Below, piece after piece: positions 34,336 to 49,436 of a stretch of DNA of 64,000 nt. The notes beneath the pieces were generated by a model, which was not told the origin of the DNA, did no database searches, and was given only the letters and a program-made list of their open reading frames with translations. Each line of letters begins with the position of its first letter. The first letter of the stretch is position 1. The translations under genes were made by a program, and so were the position numbers. The DNA comes from Acanthochlamys bracteata (lineage: Eukaryota > Streptophyta > Magnoliopsida > Pandanales > Velloziaceae): the NCBI GenBank assembly GCA_019914995.1, contig CM034135.1:1862501-1926500 (forward strand). Direction: 5' to 3'.

Positions 34336-36884
34336 TAGCTTTTTTTAAGAAAGAAATATTTTGCAGTGTATTAGAAAGGTTAACCTATTAACTTGTTATT
34401 TTGGATATCAAAGAACTTATTTAGCTACAATCTAAACTCACTTTTTTCAACTCATTTTCAAAATTTTAGCTCAACTTAAAAGTAAAATAAATAAAAATAT
34501 TAGATTTTTAAAATTCAAATTTTAAACTAAAAATTTTATTTTTTTAACACAAAATAAACACCTAAACTCACTTTTTGTCGTACTCAATTTTAACTCAAAA
34601 ATTTATATTTTATAAATTCATATTAAAAAATAAGTTAAATATTAAAATACGCTCCAAATGTTGCATAGAACCTTCAACAAGATCAAAATTTCTATACATA
34701 CTTCATTTGATACATAGACAAGAAAGTTATACATCAAACTTTGTACTGGACATAGGTGCACTTTTTCATGATTTCCTCGCAAACAATATTTACAACATAT
34801 TTCAATTACCATCAAACTTCACTTTTTTCTTTCAAAAACTTTGAGTTCAACACTCTACTTTTATCTTAGGTAAGAGATAGAAGCACTCTAACATTTATAC
34901 ACACTCCAACGCACTCTACGATTATTTGTAGCCGTAGAAATCTTCAAATCCAATCTCTACCGTTAGATATGAAGAACTACAAATTGTTAATATATTAACA
35001 AAATTTCATCTCGATCGGAGTACGAATAAATCTTCATCCGATCGCTTGATAATGATGACATAAATAGTAAAAATTAACAAAATATATATATCTCTTTTTT
35101 TAGTCATCTTGATCAAGTGATCGGATTTAAATTTAAATGTCTTCATGACTACAAACTGTCGTAAAGTGGCCTGAAGTATATATAAGAATTGAAGTACCTC
35201 TATCAAACTTTACTTTTATTAAAATTTTATTTCAAATTTATTTGTCACCAAATAACCACTTTTCTAGTTTTTACTAATATATTTGTATAATAATTTATTT
35301 AAAAATTTTTGCTTTTTCTAAAAAATTATTTTCTGAGAAGTCACATCTTTCTGTTTGGTGCAAGTGGGCGTTACCAGGTAAAGTGGTTCAATGCAAAGTA
35401 AAAATGCAGCACCAAGCAAATCACAAGCATTTCACGTACTTCGATAACGGAAAAAGGTAAAAACTAAAATGTAAAAAAAATACTGTTTCAATCTTAGAGT
35501 CCACAAATTACATAGAAACATTTCGTTATAGTTACAAGTTGTCAGAAAGTATAATAACGGATATATATATCCTTCAAGAAAAAGAACAACAAATTAAAAG
35601 ATTATTATTAGTTTGATGGTTATGGTCAGTAGAGATTAGTCTAAAGTATCTTTGTTTATTATTTAAATTTTCTGGAATGATAATTTTAGTTAGGGTGTGT
35701 AGGTACTACTTGGTTTCTGCTTTTGAGGTGTTTTTGCATACTATATATGCAAAGAATGCAAGTTAAAAGAAGTGTCTTCTATATTAAAACTTCTTTTCAA
35801 AAAAATTTTATTTAATCATTCTCAAATATTCCCTTATAAGGTAAATCAAATTCACACAATGCAAGTAGAATGGGTCCAGAAAAGATTTGTCTTCACTATT
35901 TCAAAACAGTTACAGTGAAACAAGTTCACAGCTGTCCTGGCAATGCATCTCACAGTACTGCATGGTGCCTGTATTTCCATAGTGCTTTTGCCAGGTGTCT
36001 GCATTGCGTTGCAATGCATTTTCAGAAGGACCACTTAAGAACGAACTTGAAACAAAACACTTCTTGTAGCTGTTGTTGTTTATCAAAAATAACAGTATAA
36101 TTTCTTAGAGAAAAGAGTTTTTAACTACTGACACACATTGGAAAAGGACACAACAAAATCCTGCACACATCTACTGAGTACCAATCTCAGCAGAGATATA
36201 AACACAAAGCAGCGTATAAACAAAACAAAACAATAGAGAGCAGTACAGCAACAGCAACAGCAACGACAACAACAGAAGCTCATGAACACAATTCAGGGTG
36301 ACCCTGGTAGTAGAGAATGAAAAGGACAATTAAACAACAGTGTTACTAGTAAGAAGAATTACTGATACGGATGGAACTGAAACACACAGTTACCTTACAT
36401 TGTTTGCCGTGTTGATTGTTTCTAACCTGGAACCATACCCGAGAGCCCATCCACCTGAAGAACTGCCACATCAACAATGGCCGCAGCGATAGCAACTGTT
36501 CGCTTTCTTCATAGCTTTCTTATTCCATCCCCATGATCTTTCCACTGACAGCTAGGATGCTCTTGATTCATGCAGTCCAAATCAAACCTAATAAGTTGAG
36601 ACGAAAATTTTATAAGAAAAAGCTAGGTTAGTGGTACCTCACAAGATGGGAAAGCACTGGGTATGTTTTTCCACTTGTACATGATTGCATCTTTTCAGTG
36701 AAGTTACAATGAATGCTCTCTAATTCATACAAATCTTTTCTCTATACACAACTCCAAAATTTCTTTAAATTTGCAAATTTAAGAAGAATGAAATGGAAAG
36801 CAAAAACATGATTCTAATCTGGTTGTGAATCTTGACTTAAGATTTCTCTTCCCAGATGTTCTTACTTTTATCAACATTGGTTGC
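34336..36884. other. Intergenic DNA with a MITE-like inverted repeat
   Basis: AT-rich, no supported gene. It holds the inverted repeat at 34915-35165 listed separately. The stretch 35870-36100 has a short ORF and a small 8-bp inverted repeat (35938-35945 with 35989-35996). The stretch 36400-36600 is less AT-rich and may be 3' UTR of the kinase gene to its right. Confidence 0.4.
34915..35165. repeat. Imperfect inverted repeat, MITE-like hairpin
   Basis: Inner arms at 35037-35060 and 35103-35126 pair over 24 nt with about three mismatches (ATCCGATCGCTTGAT against ATCAAGTGATCGGAT). The outer parts also pair loosely ('tttgtagccgtagaaat' side against 'catgactacaaact' side). No coding content. Probably a MITE relic; a small-RNA hairpin is possible but unsupported. 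Confidence 0.5.
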
Positions 36885-39285
<2,401 letters not shown>

Positions 39286-39813
39286 TGTTGTGCAATGCCA
39301 GACCCTCCAAATGTGTTTACGAACACTCCAAATAGAAAGGAATGCCTCTGCATGGAGATCATAAGATGTTTTCTATAATCAGAAACACAAAATTGCATCC
39401 TTTCTTCACTGTAGAAGTCATATTGAAACATAAAAGTAAATACAAAATAAGGATTTGTAGTAAGTAAAATGCTTTGGATCATGAACCATAACTCAATGCT
39501 TGCCCTGCACTGTACTTGATATACACTAAAAACAATAGACTTTCATTATGAACTCAATTTAAGGAAAATAGTGATCTCAACTGCTTATTAATCTTATCAG
39601 GCAGGAGGTAAGATTTGAGAAACTACCTACCTTTCAAAAATATTGCAGTTTTCCTACGACTAACTCCAAGAACCAATGAAGAACCATTCTTTAACAAAAA
39701 CATATTAACAAGTGCACTTTTAGACGCAACTTGAAAATGTAAAGGTAAACTCATAACTCAAACTAAGACATCTATGTTATGGTCAAGAGTAGCAACCATA
39801 CCTTATCAAAAGG

Positions 39814-39841
39814 AAAAGAGAGAGAGAGAGAGAGAGAGGGG
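39814..39841. repeat. AG microsatellite
   Basis: About ten GA repeats followed by a short G run, in the presumed 5' leader or intron upstream of the RLCK gene. Runs of this kind are common in plant 5' UTRs and promoters. Confidence 0.85.
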
Positions 39842-40208
39842 GAAGAAAAGAATTCAAAGAGTGGTAACCTTAAATGCGATGGATGGTCCGCATAACTCGA
39901 TAAAAAGTAATCTAGAAAATTTAACAAGACTAATCCAGCTGAACCAAATCAAAGGGAACATAAAAGACACATGCAACAAGACGAAATAATTGATTCGTGA
40001 AATATCAAACATTGATCAGGTGCACCTAAAGGTGAACAGACAATAAACACCGTCGACAAAGATCATCTCTGACAATCCCAACAACAGACTAGTTCAAACA
40101 TTTCTACACATTTAATCATCTTGTAAAAGTAACAGCAACCCAAGAAATAAATGAAAAATATAATTCCTTCACTTAAAAAATTGTTACAATATAAAAACTC
40201 ACGAGATT

Positions 40209-40440
40209 TCATCTTTAACACAATTGATAAGTAGTTAGAGTTCGGACCTAATTCCTAGATATCGTCTTTAACACAAATTTGAATAAGTAGTTACAATTCG
40301 GACCCAAACCTTCCAAGAAATAATCTTTAACACAACTTTGAAGAAGTAGTTAGAATTAGGACCTAAAGCCTTCCAAGATATCATCTTTAACACAAATTTG
40401 AATGAGTAGTTATTAGTTCTCCTGATTCATCAGGACCTAC
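40209..40440. repeat. Four tandem copies of a 53-60-bp unit
   Basis: Each unit carries 'tctttaacaca', then 'aagtagtta', then 'cggacc' or 'aggacct' (starts near 40212, 40265, 40324 and 40384; spacings 53, 59 and 60 bp). The fourth copy is shorter or diverged at its end. It sits in the presumed leader or promoter region of the RLCK gene, about 1 kb before its ATG. Confidence 0.85.
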
Positions 40441-41449
40441 AAGCATTATCCTCTTTATCATACACACGATTCAATTATCATCAAAACTTTGAGAAAAATC
40501 ACCTCAAGATGATCAAGGTTTCAACCAACTAAAACCAGCAACGGCGGCTCGCAACTTAACAAGATCAGCTGAACTGTCAACACCTCAAGCAACTACTGAA
40601 AATATCACCAAAAAATCTGTAAAAGACACCAAGAAAATTCAGGAAATCGATATAAACAAGAGGTTTGAACAACTTTCAGAAAGAGATTCAGCGAGATAAG
40701 TGCCGTATCGTACGTTAGTCGCCGTGAGAAATCCACCATTTTTATTTCTTTCCTTGTTTAGCAACGAAAGTCAGATATATAGAACATGACTACAAGCTGG
40801 TGGATTTTCGAACCGGTTTGTTCAATGTGAATCGGTTTTGTTCCGACTGATCACGAAGGGCATGGAAGATAGTGTAAAGATAATAGAGTTCTCTCTCTTG
40901 TCATAAAGCTGACGTCAGCTATGGTAAGACATGGATACCGAAAATGAAGATAATTTTCAGTACGAGTCCTCTATAAAAATTTAGTAGAATGAGTCATCAA
41001 TTTAATATCCATAGAATAATTAAGTGATTATCATTAAGAATTTGTTTCATTAATATCCATAGTACAATGGGTCAAGAAGATCGTAGTGACTGATGCTTGA
41101 TTAAAAGAGGAGCATTCTTCTTTGCAAAAGACAAGTTTTAGGGGCAACATGCAAAACCGATTATTGGACCTTGATTTGCGAATTTTGAAGATATAAAACA
41201 AAAATTACAAACATCGGTAGACCGAGTCAAGGTCCGACACGTGCGGTCGAGACCTCCGCGGATTAGTAGAAACGAGTGGGGCCCCGTCCAACCTGGAATT
41301 CAACCGCTTCGGCCCAGTACAATTAAATATCAGCCCATTTGGACTTTGTTCACGTGGTCCATTGGTTTAAAATATGTTATAACATAAATATTAAATTATT
41401 AAAACTTGAGTCATCGTGAAATGGTGCCTGTTAGAATAAAGACTATTTG

Positions 41450-41630
41450 ACTTAACTTATTAAAAAAATAATTTTAATTTTTTAATTCATATTTTATAAT
41501 ATATATTTATAAATATTAAAAAATTTATTAAAATTTTAAAAAATATATAAAATTTTACATAATAAAATTTTTTATACATATTTTTATTATTTTTAAAATA
41601 AAAATTTTTTAAAATACTTCAAAATGGTCT
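41450..41630. mobile_element. AT-rich MITE-like repeat (family B)
   Basis: Shares the order of AT-rich motifs (TTTTATAATATATATTTATAAAT, AAAATTTTAAAAAATATA, TTTTTATTATTTTTAAAATAAAA split into shorter matches) with copies near 8395, 17338 and 43795. Ends are not resolved. Confidence 0.35.
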
Positions 41631-42234
41631 TTAAATATATTTATAAAAAGAAATAAATTATAAATAATGTTTTAATTAAAACTATTTTTTAGTAAAAAAT
41701 TATAAAAATAAAAAAAGTGGGTCCGATTCCGAATATTTATAAAATAAAGAAATTTTAGTAGAATTGTTTAGGTCAGCCAATTGAAATAATTAAATCTATA
41801 ATGATTATGATTTGATATTGATTATTAGAAAATTGGTTGATTACTTGATAATCTGTGTGCTCTGAATTAGGATTAAAAAAACCAAAGAATTAGACTATGA
41901 TGTATGTAGGATATTTCGGTTGATTTTCAATGTTTGTCGGGTTAAAAATGTCCTCAGAAAAGTTTTTAGTTCAAACCTCCGTTCAAATTTTTCGAGCGGT
42001 GAATGAATAGGACCGCGTTTTCTTTGATAAATGAATTTTCAAAAAATTAATTTATAAAAGATTATAAAGTTTTGTTAAAAAACTAATATTGAGTAGAATA
42101 AGTAAATAAGCGTTCATTTAGATTTATTTTTTACTATAACAATAAATTCACGCTGAAAAATAAATACGTTTTAGTTGTCATTAATTAATTTAAAAGTTTC
42201 AAATTCAAAAAAATAAAATAGAATTTCTTCTTTC

Positions 42235-42920
42235 TCGCTAACGACGTCTTTAAAAAATTTGTAATTTCATTTTTTATCAGATTTAAAATTTTAACAGTTC
42301 ATATATTTTATTTATAAAAAATTTAAAATTTATTTTTATATAAATAATTTTAATTTTAATTTTTTTATTTACATATATTTTAATAATATTATCTTCTATT
42401 TTTAACTTATTTTAAAAAATTATTAAAATATAAAAACTAAATTCTAAAAATTATTAAATTTATCTTTTAATTTTAGTACAATTTTAAAAAAATATTTTCT
42501 GTTTTGAAAAAAAGCTCACAAATATTGTTTTAAACTAAAAAAGAAATTATTTGCCATTAATTGAGTTTTCATGCATTTAAATCCGGAAACGTTCAAGAAC
42601 TTTTTCAAATGTCACTTTTCTATCAAAAACGTTTTTTAAATGTTCGTAATTGAGTTTCATAAAAATAAAAGATAAAAATAAAATTTTTTGAAAAATAAAG
42701 TGAAAGTGGAGTTAAGTATTTGTGTTTCAATAAATTTTAAAAGTGTGTTGAAATTTAAAAAATATAATTATATTAAAAAGTGTGTAAATAAAAAAATTAG
42801 AACTGATTTCGTATATAAAAGTAAAATTCTGAGTTATTTATGTAAATAAAATATATGAACTGTTCGTAACTCAAAATTTGACGGAAGAAAGTAAAGTTAC
42901 GGACGTTTAAAACAAACCCC
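42235..42920. repeat. Long imperfect inverted repeat of about 690 bp
   Basis: The left arm from about 42240 and the right arm ending about 42920 are complementary. A 21-bp stretch beginning ACAGTTCATATATTTT (42293-42313) is matched exactly in reverse at 42843-42863. Outer parts (ACGACGTCTTTAAA against TTACGGACGTTTAAA) and inner AT-rich parts also pair imperfectly. Looks like a foldback MITE; no ORF, and I did not identify a clear target duplication. Confidence 0.65.
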
Positions 42921-43794
42921 AAATGTCAACTTTTTCATGAAACGTTTCGAGTTCAAAATTATAGAACTTTCTCAGATAATTTTTATTTTTTTAATTTATC
43001 TTGAACACACTTAATTTGTCTTTAATATAATAAATTAATTTATAACTTTACAAAGTTTATCTTTTTTTTCATTAAGACACGCCTCTAAATTAAGAACTTA
43101 CGAGTTAGAATCCAGTTTTCAGACCATGAAGATTACCAGCAAAGGGACTTCTAAAGACTTTGAACATAAAATCTACATGCATGCGTTTACGTCTTCCACG
43201 CAGAGTAGAGACCTTACAAAGTTACAAGTCCGTGTTTCAAACTTTATTAACATCATCAATCAATTAATGCATTCCGAATTAAATAATTTGTTACCAGGTC
43301 CACACTGTAGACTTCATTCTACAATATTTCGTAATATTTATTTTAATTTTTTGTTTTTCAGAAAAATCTCTATAATATAATATTATTTTTAGTTAAAAAA
43401 TCTACTCTATATATATATTAGTGTTTATATTTTTTTAAGCTAAAAAAGACAAACTTATTTCTAAAAAATTCAAATTTTCTTTTCTAAATAGTACTTTATT
43501 TTAAACAACTCCAATTGATCTCATAATATTTTCCTCACCACCTAATTTTTTATTTTTTTCATACAATCACATCTGAATAAATTTTAGCTCTTTTACAGTA
43601 ATTTGTTCTTTATAATTTACTTTCTAAAAACTTATTTATTAAAAGTATCGCTTTTAAGAAAAGTCAGTTTAGCAAAAATAGAATTCAAAAAATAAATTAT
43701 TAAAAATGAGTTCAATTTTAGCATCGTTCAAAGTGTTGCTGCAGATTGGCATATCTTACCCGCATATTCGGGGCAATTTGATTTAGCTTACCAA

Positions 43795-43990
43795 AAAAAC
43801 AACATTCTATTTTTTATTTTATATTTTTAATATATATTTTATAATTATTAAAAAAATTATTTAAAAATTTAAAAAATATAAAAAATTCTATATTATATAT
43901 TTTAATTTTTTAGATACAAAAATAAAACTTATTTTTAAAAATATATATATTATATATTTTAAAAAAATTTTATTTTAAAAGTACTTCGAA
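43795..43990. mobile_element. AT-rich MITE-like repeat (family B)
   Basis: Contains the core TTTTATAATTATTAAAA plus AAAATTTAAAAAATATAAAA and a TTTTATTTTAAAAGTAC end close to that of the 17338 copy. Non-coding; limits approximate. Confidence 0.45.
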
Positions 43991-44597
43991 ACGTTTCTTA
44001 GTGCGGCTCGTTAAATTTTAAGAAGCTAAATATAATATATCAACTCAATAAGCTAAAAATATAGAGCAGTTGTGTGTTGCTCTTTGGCAGTTTCTTAGAT
44101 GACTATTGCAAGACTTCTATATCCAAAAACCATAACATTACATACTAATCATATTATATACTCAATAATAGCTGGTCTGCATTTCCCTTCTCAATTGCTC
44201 TACAGGCTAAAAAGACTTATGTCTGCACTCTGTGGATTCACCATGCTATTTACTACTTATGCTACAATGCTACAAGATGTACAAGACATGAATCTCACAA
44301 GAAAACTAACTATTAGAGCCATTGAAATCAATTAAATCCGTACGAGGATTCAAATGCTGTTCAGTGCTTACGTCGTGCTTATTGTTCCCATAAGCTCCGG
44401 TGACGATCTTCAATGCCTCCTTCTCAAGTTAGACATACAACCATTCTGATCGAATACTATTGATATAGGATTTGTTTGAGGTTTGATGCCCTGCACATCA
44501 TGAATCAAATGCACATTATCACAGAAGTATGAGTAACATGAGACAGGAATATGAGCTTCTGAATTTTGAGAAATAATAAGATTTACCCTTTTAGTAT

Positions 44598-47500
44598 CTA
44601 AGATATGTTCTCATGCTGCTGGCTTGTAGTTTGCTGCTGTCCTTCTTCAACAGTATTAGAATTTTCCATCTGGACTGTAGTTTGCTGCTGTCCTGCTTCA
44701 ACAGTACTAGAAGTTTCATGGTTATGTCTGGTTTCAGTTCTCTGCCCAACTTGATTTTGCAGTCGTGCAGCTCTATTTCTTCTTGCTCTCCATCTCAGAT
44801 ACTCCACAAGTAAAGAGTTCGTACTAATTGCAATTCCAAAACCAGTGAATGAAGACAGTAGGACTGAGAGCACAGGAGCCACTCTAAGCTGCTTATTTAA
44901 GAATATAGTAAGGTTTATCTTCAATCTAAACCAACAGAGGGAGAAGGCAATGAACAGGTGTAGTAAAAACATTATCAACTTACTAAATTGTAGAAGATAT
45001 GAGCAAAGAGAATCACAATTGCAAATTGGAACGAGGCATAGGCCCATATGTAACTCTTGCTCACTGGGAAGTGGAACAGAAAAAAAGTAGAAAAATGTAA
45101 GATTTTGCTTGCAAAGCACTTGATAGAAAACAAACGGCAGTAAATCACTTCGGACATAACTAAAGAAATTCTTTAGCCTCATCCCCGTGGGAAGCTTGGT
45201 CACATTTTAAATGATTCAGTATTCAGCAAACTATATGGGGGAGTTAAGCTAAAACTGAAGCAAATGATCTATAATTGCATGATATTACTAACCAAAATAA
45301 ATAGTAACAACAAGAGTAATGAAAGCTTACCCATAGTTGAGGCTATCATGGATGAGAGAAGGCCCAAAACACAAGAGAAGGGCAAAGATATAGCAAGAGC
45401 ATGTGAACGAAGTCCTGTGACCTGCAGATTGGTACCAATCATTGGAATAAGCTTGTGAAAAGAAAGATTTACACTGTAATCCCATCGATATGCAAGGATT
45501 ACTCGCACATAAAGAAGCTACTCACAAGAAGCTGCTCCAAGAAGCAGAAATAGGCAAGCATGCTGACCATCACAAGAACTGGAACATCTTGCCATACCCT
45601 AACAGAGTAAAATTTGTAATTATCAGACCATGAACAATTCAAACAAGCTTGGTGGAACACTAACTTACAAAACTTAAATTCTGATTGTACCTATAGCGAG
45701 AACCTTCTCTTTGTTGGAGAACATTTGCAAGCCGTCCATTAGAGTTCACAGGGTTTTGTATTCTTAATAAGGCCACAGGTAGATTTTGGACTTCCTGCTT
45801 GCACACATCACATGTTTTATTACCTTTGATGCTAAACCATTTTATAGCACACTCTTGGTGAGCAAGAGCAAGCTCTCCTTTGCAGCTGCATTCCATTTTG
45901 AGGGTTTCTCCACCTTCCGTGAGCTCAAGTAAGCATATCCTGCAAACAGCTTCATCCTCAGGAATATCTTCTCCTTCAGCTTCAGTTGCTGCATTATGCA
46001 TCAAGGCAAAGTGCAAAAGAGCTGAATAACTGAAAACTTTGTGAATGTAAGAACTTATAAAAGATCAACCTTTTGCCTTCTCGTGGCTTTGATGCGATTC
46101 ACAAAGCTTAAGTACGGGAAAAATTGACTACCTGTATCAGCTTCTATGCCATCATTTTGTGTTGTGCCATTTGAAGCAGCAGGACGAGGAGTCAAAGGAA
46201 TCACCCGGATCAGACCTAGTGAGTCTGCTCTATTTAAGCTTCTGCCTTTGACATCAACAGGTACAGAGAGCGAGCGTCTGATTTGAGTACGAACTTCTTG
46301 TTTCTGCCAGGCAATTTTTTTCGAAAGGATCTATCAGGCTTATGAACGGAATTAACAAAAGCCAGAAAAAGATACTCTACTAGTTAATATCATTATTAGA
46401 TAAGGAACATCAGGAGGAGACTCATCTCTTAAATGACAGTTGTCCCTAAACATCCATGCAAACACAGAAAGTCATTGGGAACTTACATCCAAACAATGAA
46501 GGTCCACAACATGATTTTCCCCAGATGGTGTAGGACCTGCGTTTCCCACTGGAGTGACTGGTAAAGAGTTTGTTCTCTTAGCTGACAAAGAGGAGAAGAC
46601 CTTAGTAAGTGAAAATTGCCCCGAAGGAGAAGAATTTTCTTGCTGTCCTTCTGAAGAAGGTGTCCCTGGAACAAGAAGAATTGCCCTATCATCAGGTGGT
46701 GAATTCTTTATCTTGAAGCTGACCTGGGGAAGCAAACTCTTTGCTGATTTTGTCCTTGTCGAGTTGGGCCTTGGAGGCAAGCCCGCTCTTGTCGAACTAG
46801 GAGTTGCAGCTGATGCAATACTCACTCTTGCAGATGTAGGCAATGAACTTTCCAATATCCTTGAGGGAATTTGTAAGGATGACAAGTTTGGGCGCCTAGA
46901 ATTATGGTTCGGTGTGTTTTCTTGACCACTTCTCTGAGCATTGTTAATGTCCTGAAAAAGCAATCATCTTTCCCATTATTTTCCACACATATCAGGGCTT
47001 TAGAAAAATTAAAACCTCAAAAAAAGAACACAAAAAAAAAAAAATAATAACTAGACATATAAAGACAATTAAAGAAAACTTGACATGTAATAGATGTCCT
47101 TTAGACAGCACAGTATATCATATAGCAGAAGGAAGTCCACGCTAAATGCCATTATGCTTGTAAAATTGCACTAACATAGGGCCAGCATACATTCTATCAA
47201 TAACGCTACCTACTACGCATAGCAAGAAATTACATGAGAATATTCAGGATGTACTGTAAGTAAATTGATGGTGACTCAAACTTGATGGTTGAGTAAGATG
47301 AGGTGATATTGTCACTAAATGAACATGAAGATACCATATAGCAAAACTAAAATTCAATTCCTGGGTATAACCATGAAAAGGATGTGTATCACAATAACAG
47401 ATAGGACCCATCTATATCGCTGAGAGATCAAGCTAACATACTAGACAGAAAGAAGATACTGCTATGCTAAAATAGCAATGAATTTACGACTCAAGCAAAG

Positions 47501-48018
47501 TCCATATACAACCTTGATGCGCCTGCAGACCATCTGCTACCACTAAGTGCTTGAAAAATTTTCAGATATCAGCTCTCTAGTTAACAAGAAAACGTACTTA
47601 AAGAACTCAAGTTTCAAATAGAGAAAACAATTTTATCTAAAGTACTCTCCAATATCTTGACATAATTACATTTAAGCAAGAGAAACACTGGAATCATCAT
47701 CCTGACATCTAACAATAGTTTGACATGAATCAACCAAACTCAGATAAATAACAAAAGAATCAGAAAGTCTAGAATTGCATTCCAATCACAACACCAAAAA
47801 AAGAAAAAGTTGCAACCATACAAGAACTACCACTATCCAAAATTTAACGGGCGAAAAACAAGTCTAATTAGCACAAGTAATGGAAAATTAGGGGGGAAAT
47901 AATTAAAAAGAACTTTCACAAAATAGAAAGATGGAAGCTAGCCGGAACCAAAAGAGTTGTTTACCTGCCGGCCAACAGATTCCTCAGCTAACTGCGTCGG
48001 CGGCCCGGGATTCTCCAT
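44598..48018 (-). CDS. RINGv (RING-CH, MARCH-like) membrane E3 ubiquitin ligase
   Basis: Eight exons (minus strand): 47965-48018, 46487-46951, 46132-46330, 45691-45988, 45526-45598, 45331-45421, 44984-45063, 44598-44888; 516 residues. The N-terminal 240 residues are Ser/Pro-rich and probably disordered ([18 protein letters not shown] start). A C4HC3 RINGv domain spans about 255-301: CRIC, then CSCKGE, HQEC and CDVC, with all metal ligands present. Hydrophobic segments follow at about 340-363 ([14 protein letters not shown]), 370-393, 400-420 and 423-447, so it is a multi-pass membrane protein, with a basic [13 protein letters not shown] stretch after the last one. The C-tail has a duplicated GQQQTT motif. 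RINGv ligases use E2 enzymes to ubiquitinate membrane proteins; the substrate is unknown. It resembles the Arabidopsis At3g09760/At5g03180 group. Confidence 0.93.
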
Positions 48019-49436
48019 GAAACTCTTCCAAAGATCAAAACGTTTATGACAAAATTTTAAAAGTTTTGGGTCTATTCCAAGAGAAAACTCCAATTATTTT
48101 CAGTGTTCATCAAAGTAGGTAGAACTGGAGTTATTCTATCTCTACCTTCAGTTTTTCTTATTTTCTCAAGAACTAAAAATCACTCAATCATTCACCTTTG
48201 GCTTCAGAACAACTAGCTTTCGTATCAATCGAGAATGTAAAGAAAAATTGATCAAATATAATAAGAAAAGATTGGATTTGATCTGGAAAAAAAGAAAAAA
48301 AGAAACAAAAAAAGAAAAAGTTAGGTTCTTGTTAATGGATTAACAACCCCACTTGTACTGCGTGAAAGATTGAGACTTGAGAATTTGAGATAGTGAATGA
48401 TGCTTTCTTCTTCTTTTGTCAGTAGATAGACAACGCAGCAAAGCAAAGGAAAGCAAGCATTTTTTTGTAGCTTGTCATTTACAGACAGGTAGTTAGATAA
48501 AAAGTTCATTTTTTGTCGTTGCCTTACAAAAAGTACTCATACCTATCTTTTCCTTACCTTTCTGTCCTTAGCAATTTTTTTTTCGACAAATATGAAATTA
48601 ATTTCATTTTCTTTTGAATCCTATAAAATTTATTCCAATGTTTTCTTGATCATTAAGAGATAAAAATTATACATACTTTGTTTTCGTTTTTTCTATTAAA
48701 TTCATGATGTAAGTAATAATTGATATTGCTGGCTTCAAATGAAATTCCAAAAGAAAACGTTTAAATGCAAATAAACTTAGTTATCGCTTTCGGATAGAAG
48801 AACAATTACCTAAATAGAAGAATAAAATCTTTTTATTTATTTATTTATTTTTACTTACTTAATAAGAATTGAAAGCTAAAATTTATTTTAAAATATAAAT
48901 ATTTTTGAGAAATAAAACTAAAATTTATATTAGACAAACAGAACAGATTTCAGTGATGGAAGCAAGCATGCAACGTCACTTACGTTACGTTTGCGAGTTC
49001 AGCTTCACGCGTAGCTCGTTTCAACTCATAAACAAAAATATATAGAAGTTTCTTATATCAATCTTTCCAATATTTATTTTTTAAGTGCTGTATTACTTTC
49101 TGTTTCTCATAAAAAAAGATAGATCCGTGGACTGTGATTTGGGTCTTCTAAATAAAATAGGCCTAGACGTAGATGTTCAGATTTTGGGCTGGCCCATTCA
49201 AGTCGGCCTGTTAAGATCTCGGTTGTTTTGGTTTTCCCGCGCTCCGGAATCGGGATTTTGGGAATCAAAGAAAACCGCTTAAAAAATGAGTTCGAATCTC
49301 AGCGGAAATCAGTTCTAAGAAATTCTTCAAATCAGTAGTAAAACGGAAGTGGGTTTCCTGGAAATTGAACTATTCAACTGAGATTTTCAGGATTAAGGTG
49401 GTTTTTATTTTTTTTCTGGCAGAAGATGAAAAAGAA
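48019..49436. promoter_or_regulatory. Divergent promoter region of RINGv and TPR genes
   Basis: Intergenic DNA between two divergent genes. The RINGv leader seems to extend to about 48.45 kb (pyrimidine-rich on the minus strand). Near 49186-49200 the sequence TTGGGCTGGCCCATTC contains two opposed TGGGC/GCCCA site II-type motifs, frequently found in plant promoters of genes active in dividing cells. No ORF of interest. Confidence 0.45.

Larger units (their letters stand above)
40740..44590. other. AT-rich intergenic region with MITE remains
   Basis: Probable RLCK promoter at 40.7-41.35 kb, which includes a G-box CACGTG (about 41239-41244) in a GC-richer patch, 41215-41330. Beyond it come AT-rich repeats (listed separately) and no gene I can support; ORFs at 43126-43380 and 44099-44335 lack recognisable content. 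The last 250 bp before 44598 are probably 3' UTR of the RINGv gene. Confidence 0.45.

Noticed and set aside
35938..35996. Candidate microRNA hairpin (8-bp inverted repeat CCTGGCAA/TTGCCAGG)
   Set aside because: Only 8 bp pair around a 43-nt loop, too little for a plant miRNA precursor.
43126..43380. 84-codon ORF in AT-rich DNA
   Set aside because: No recognisable motif and flanked by MITE-like repeats; not supported as a gene.
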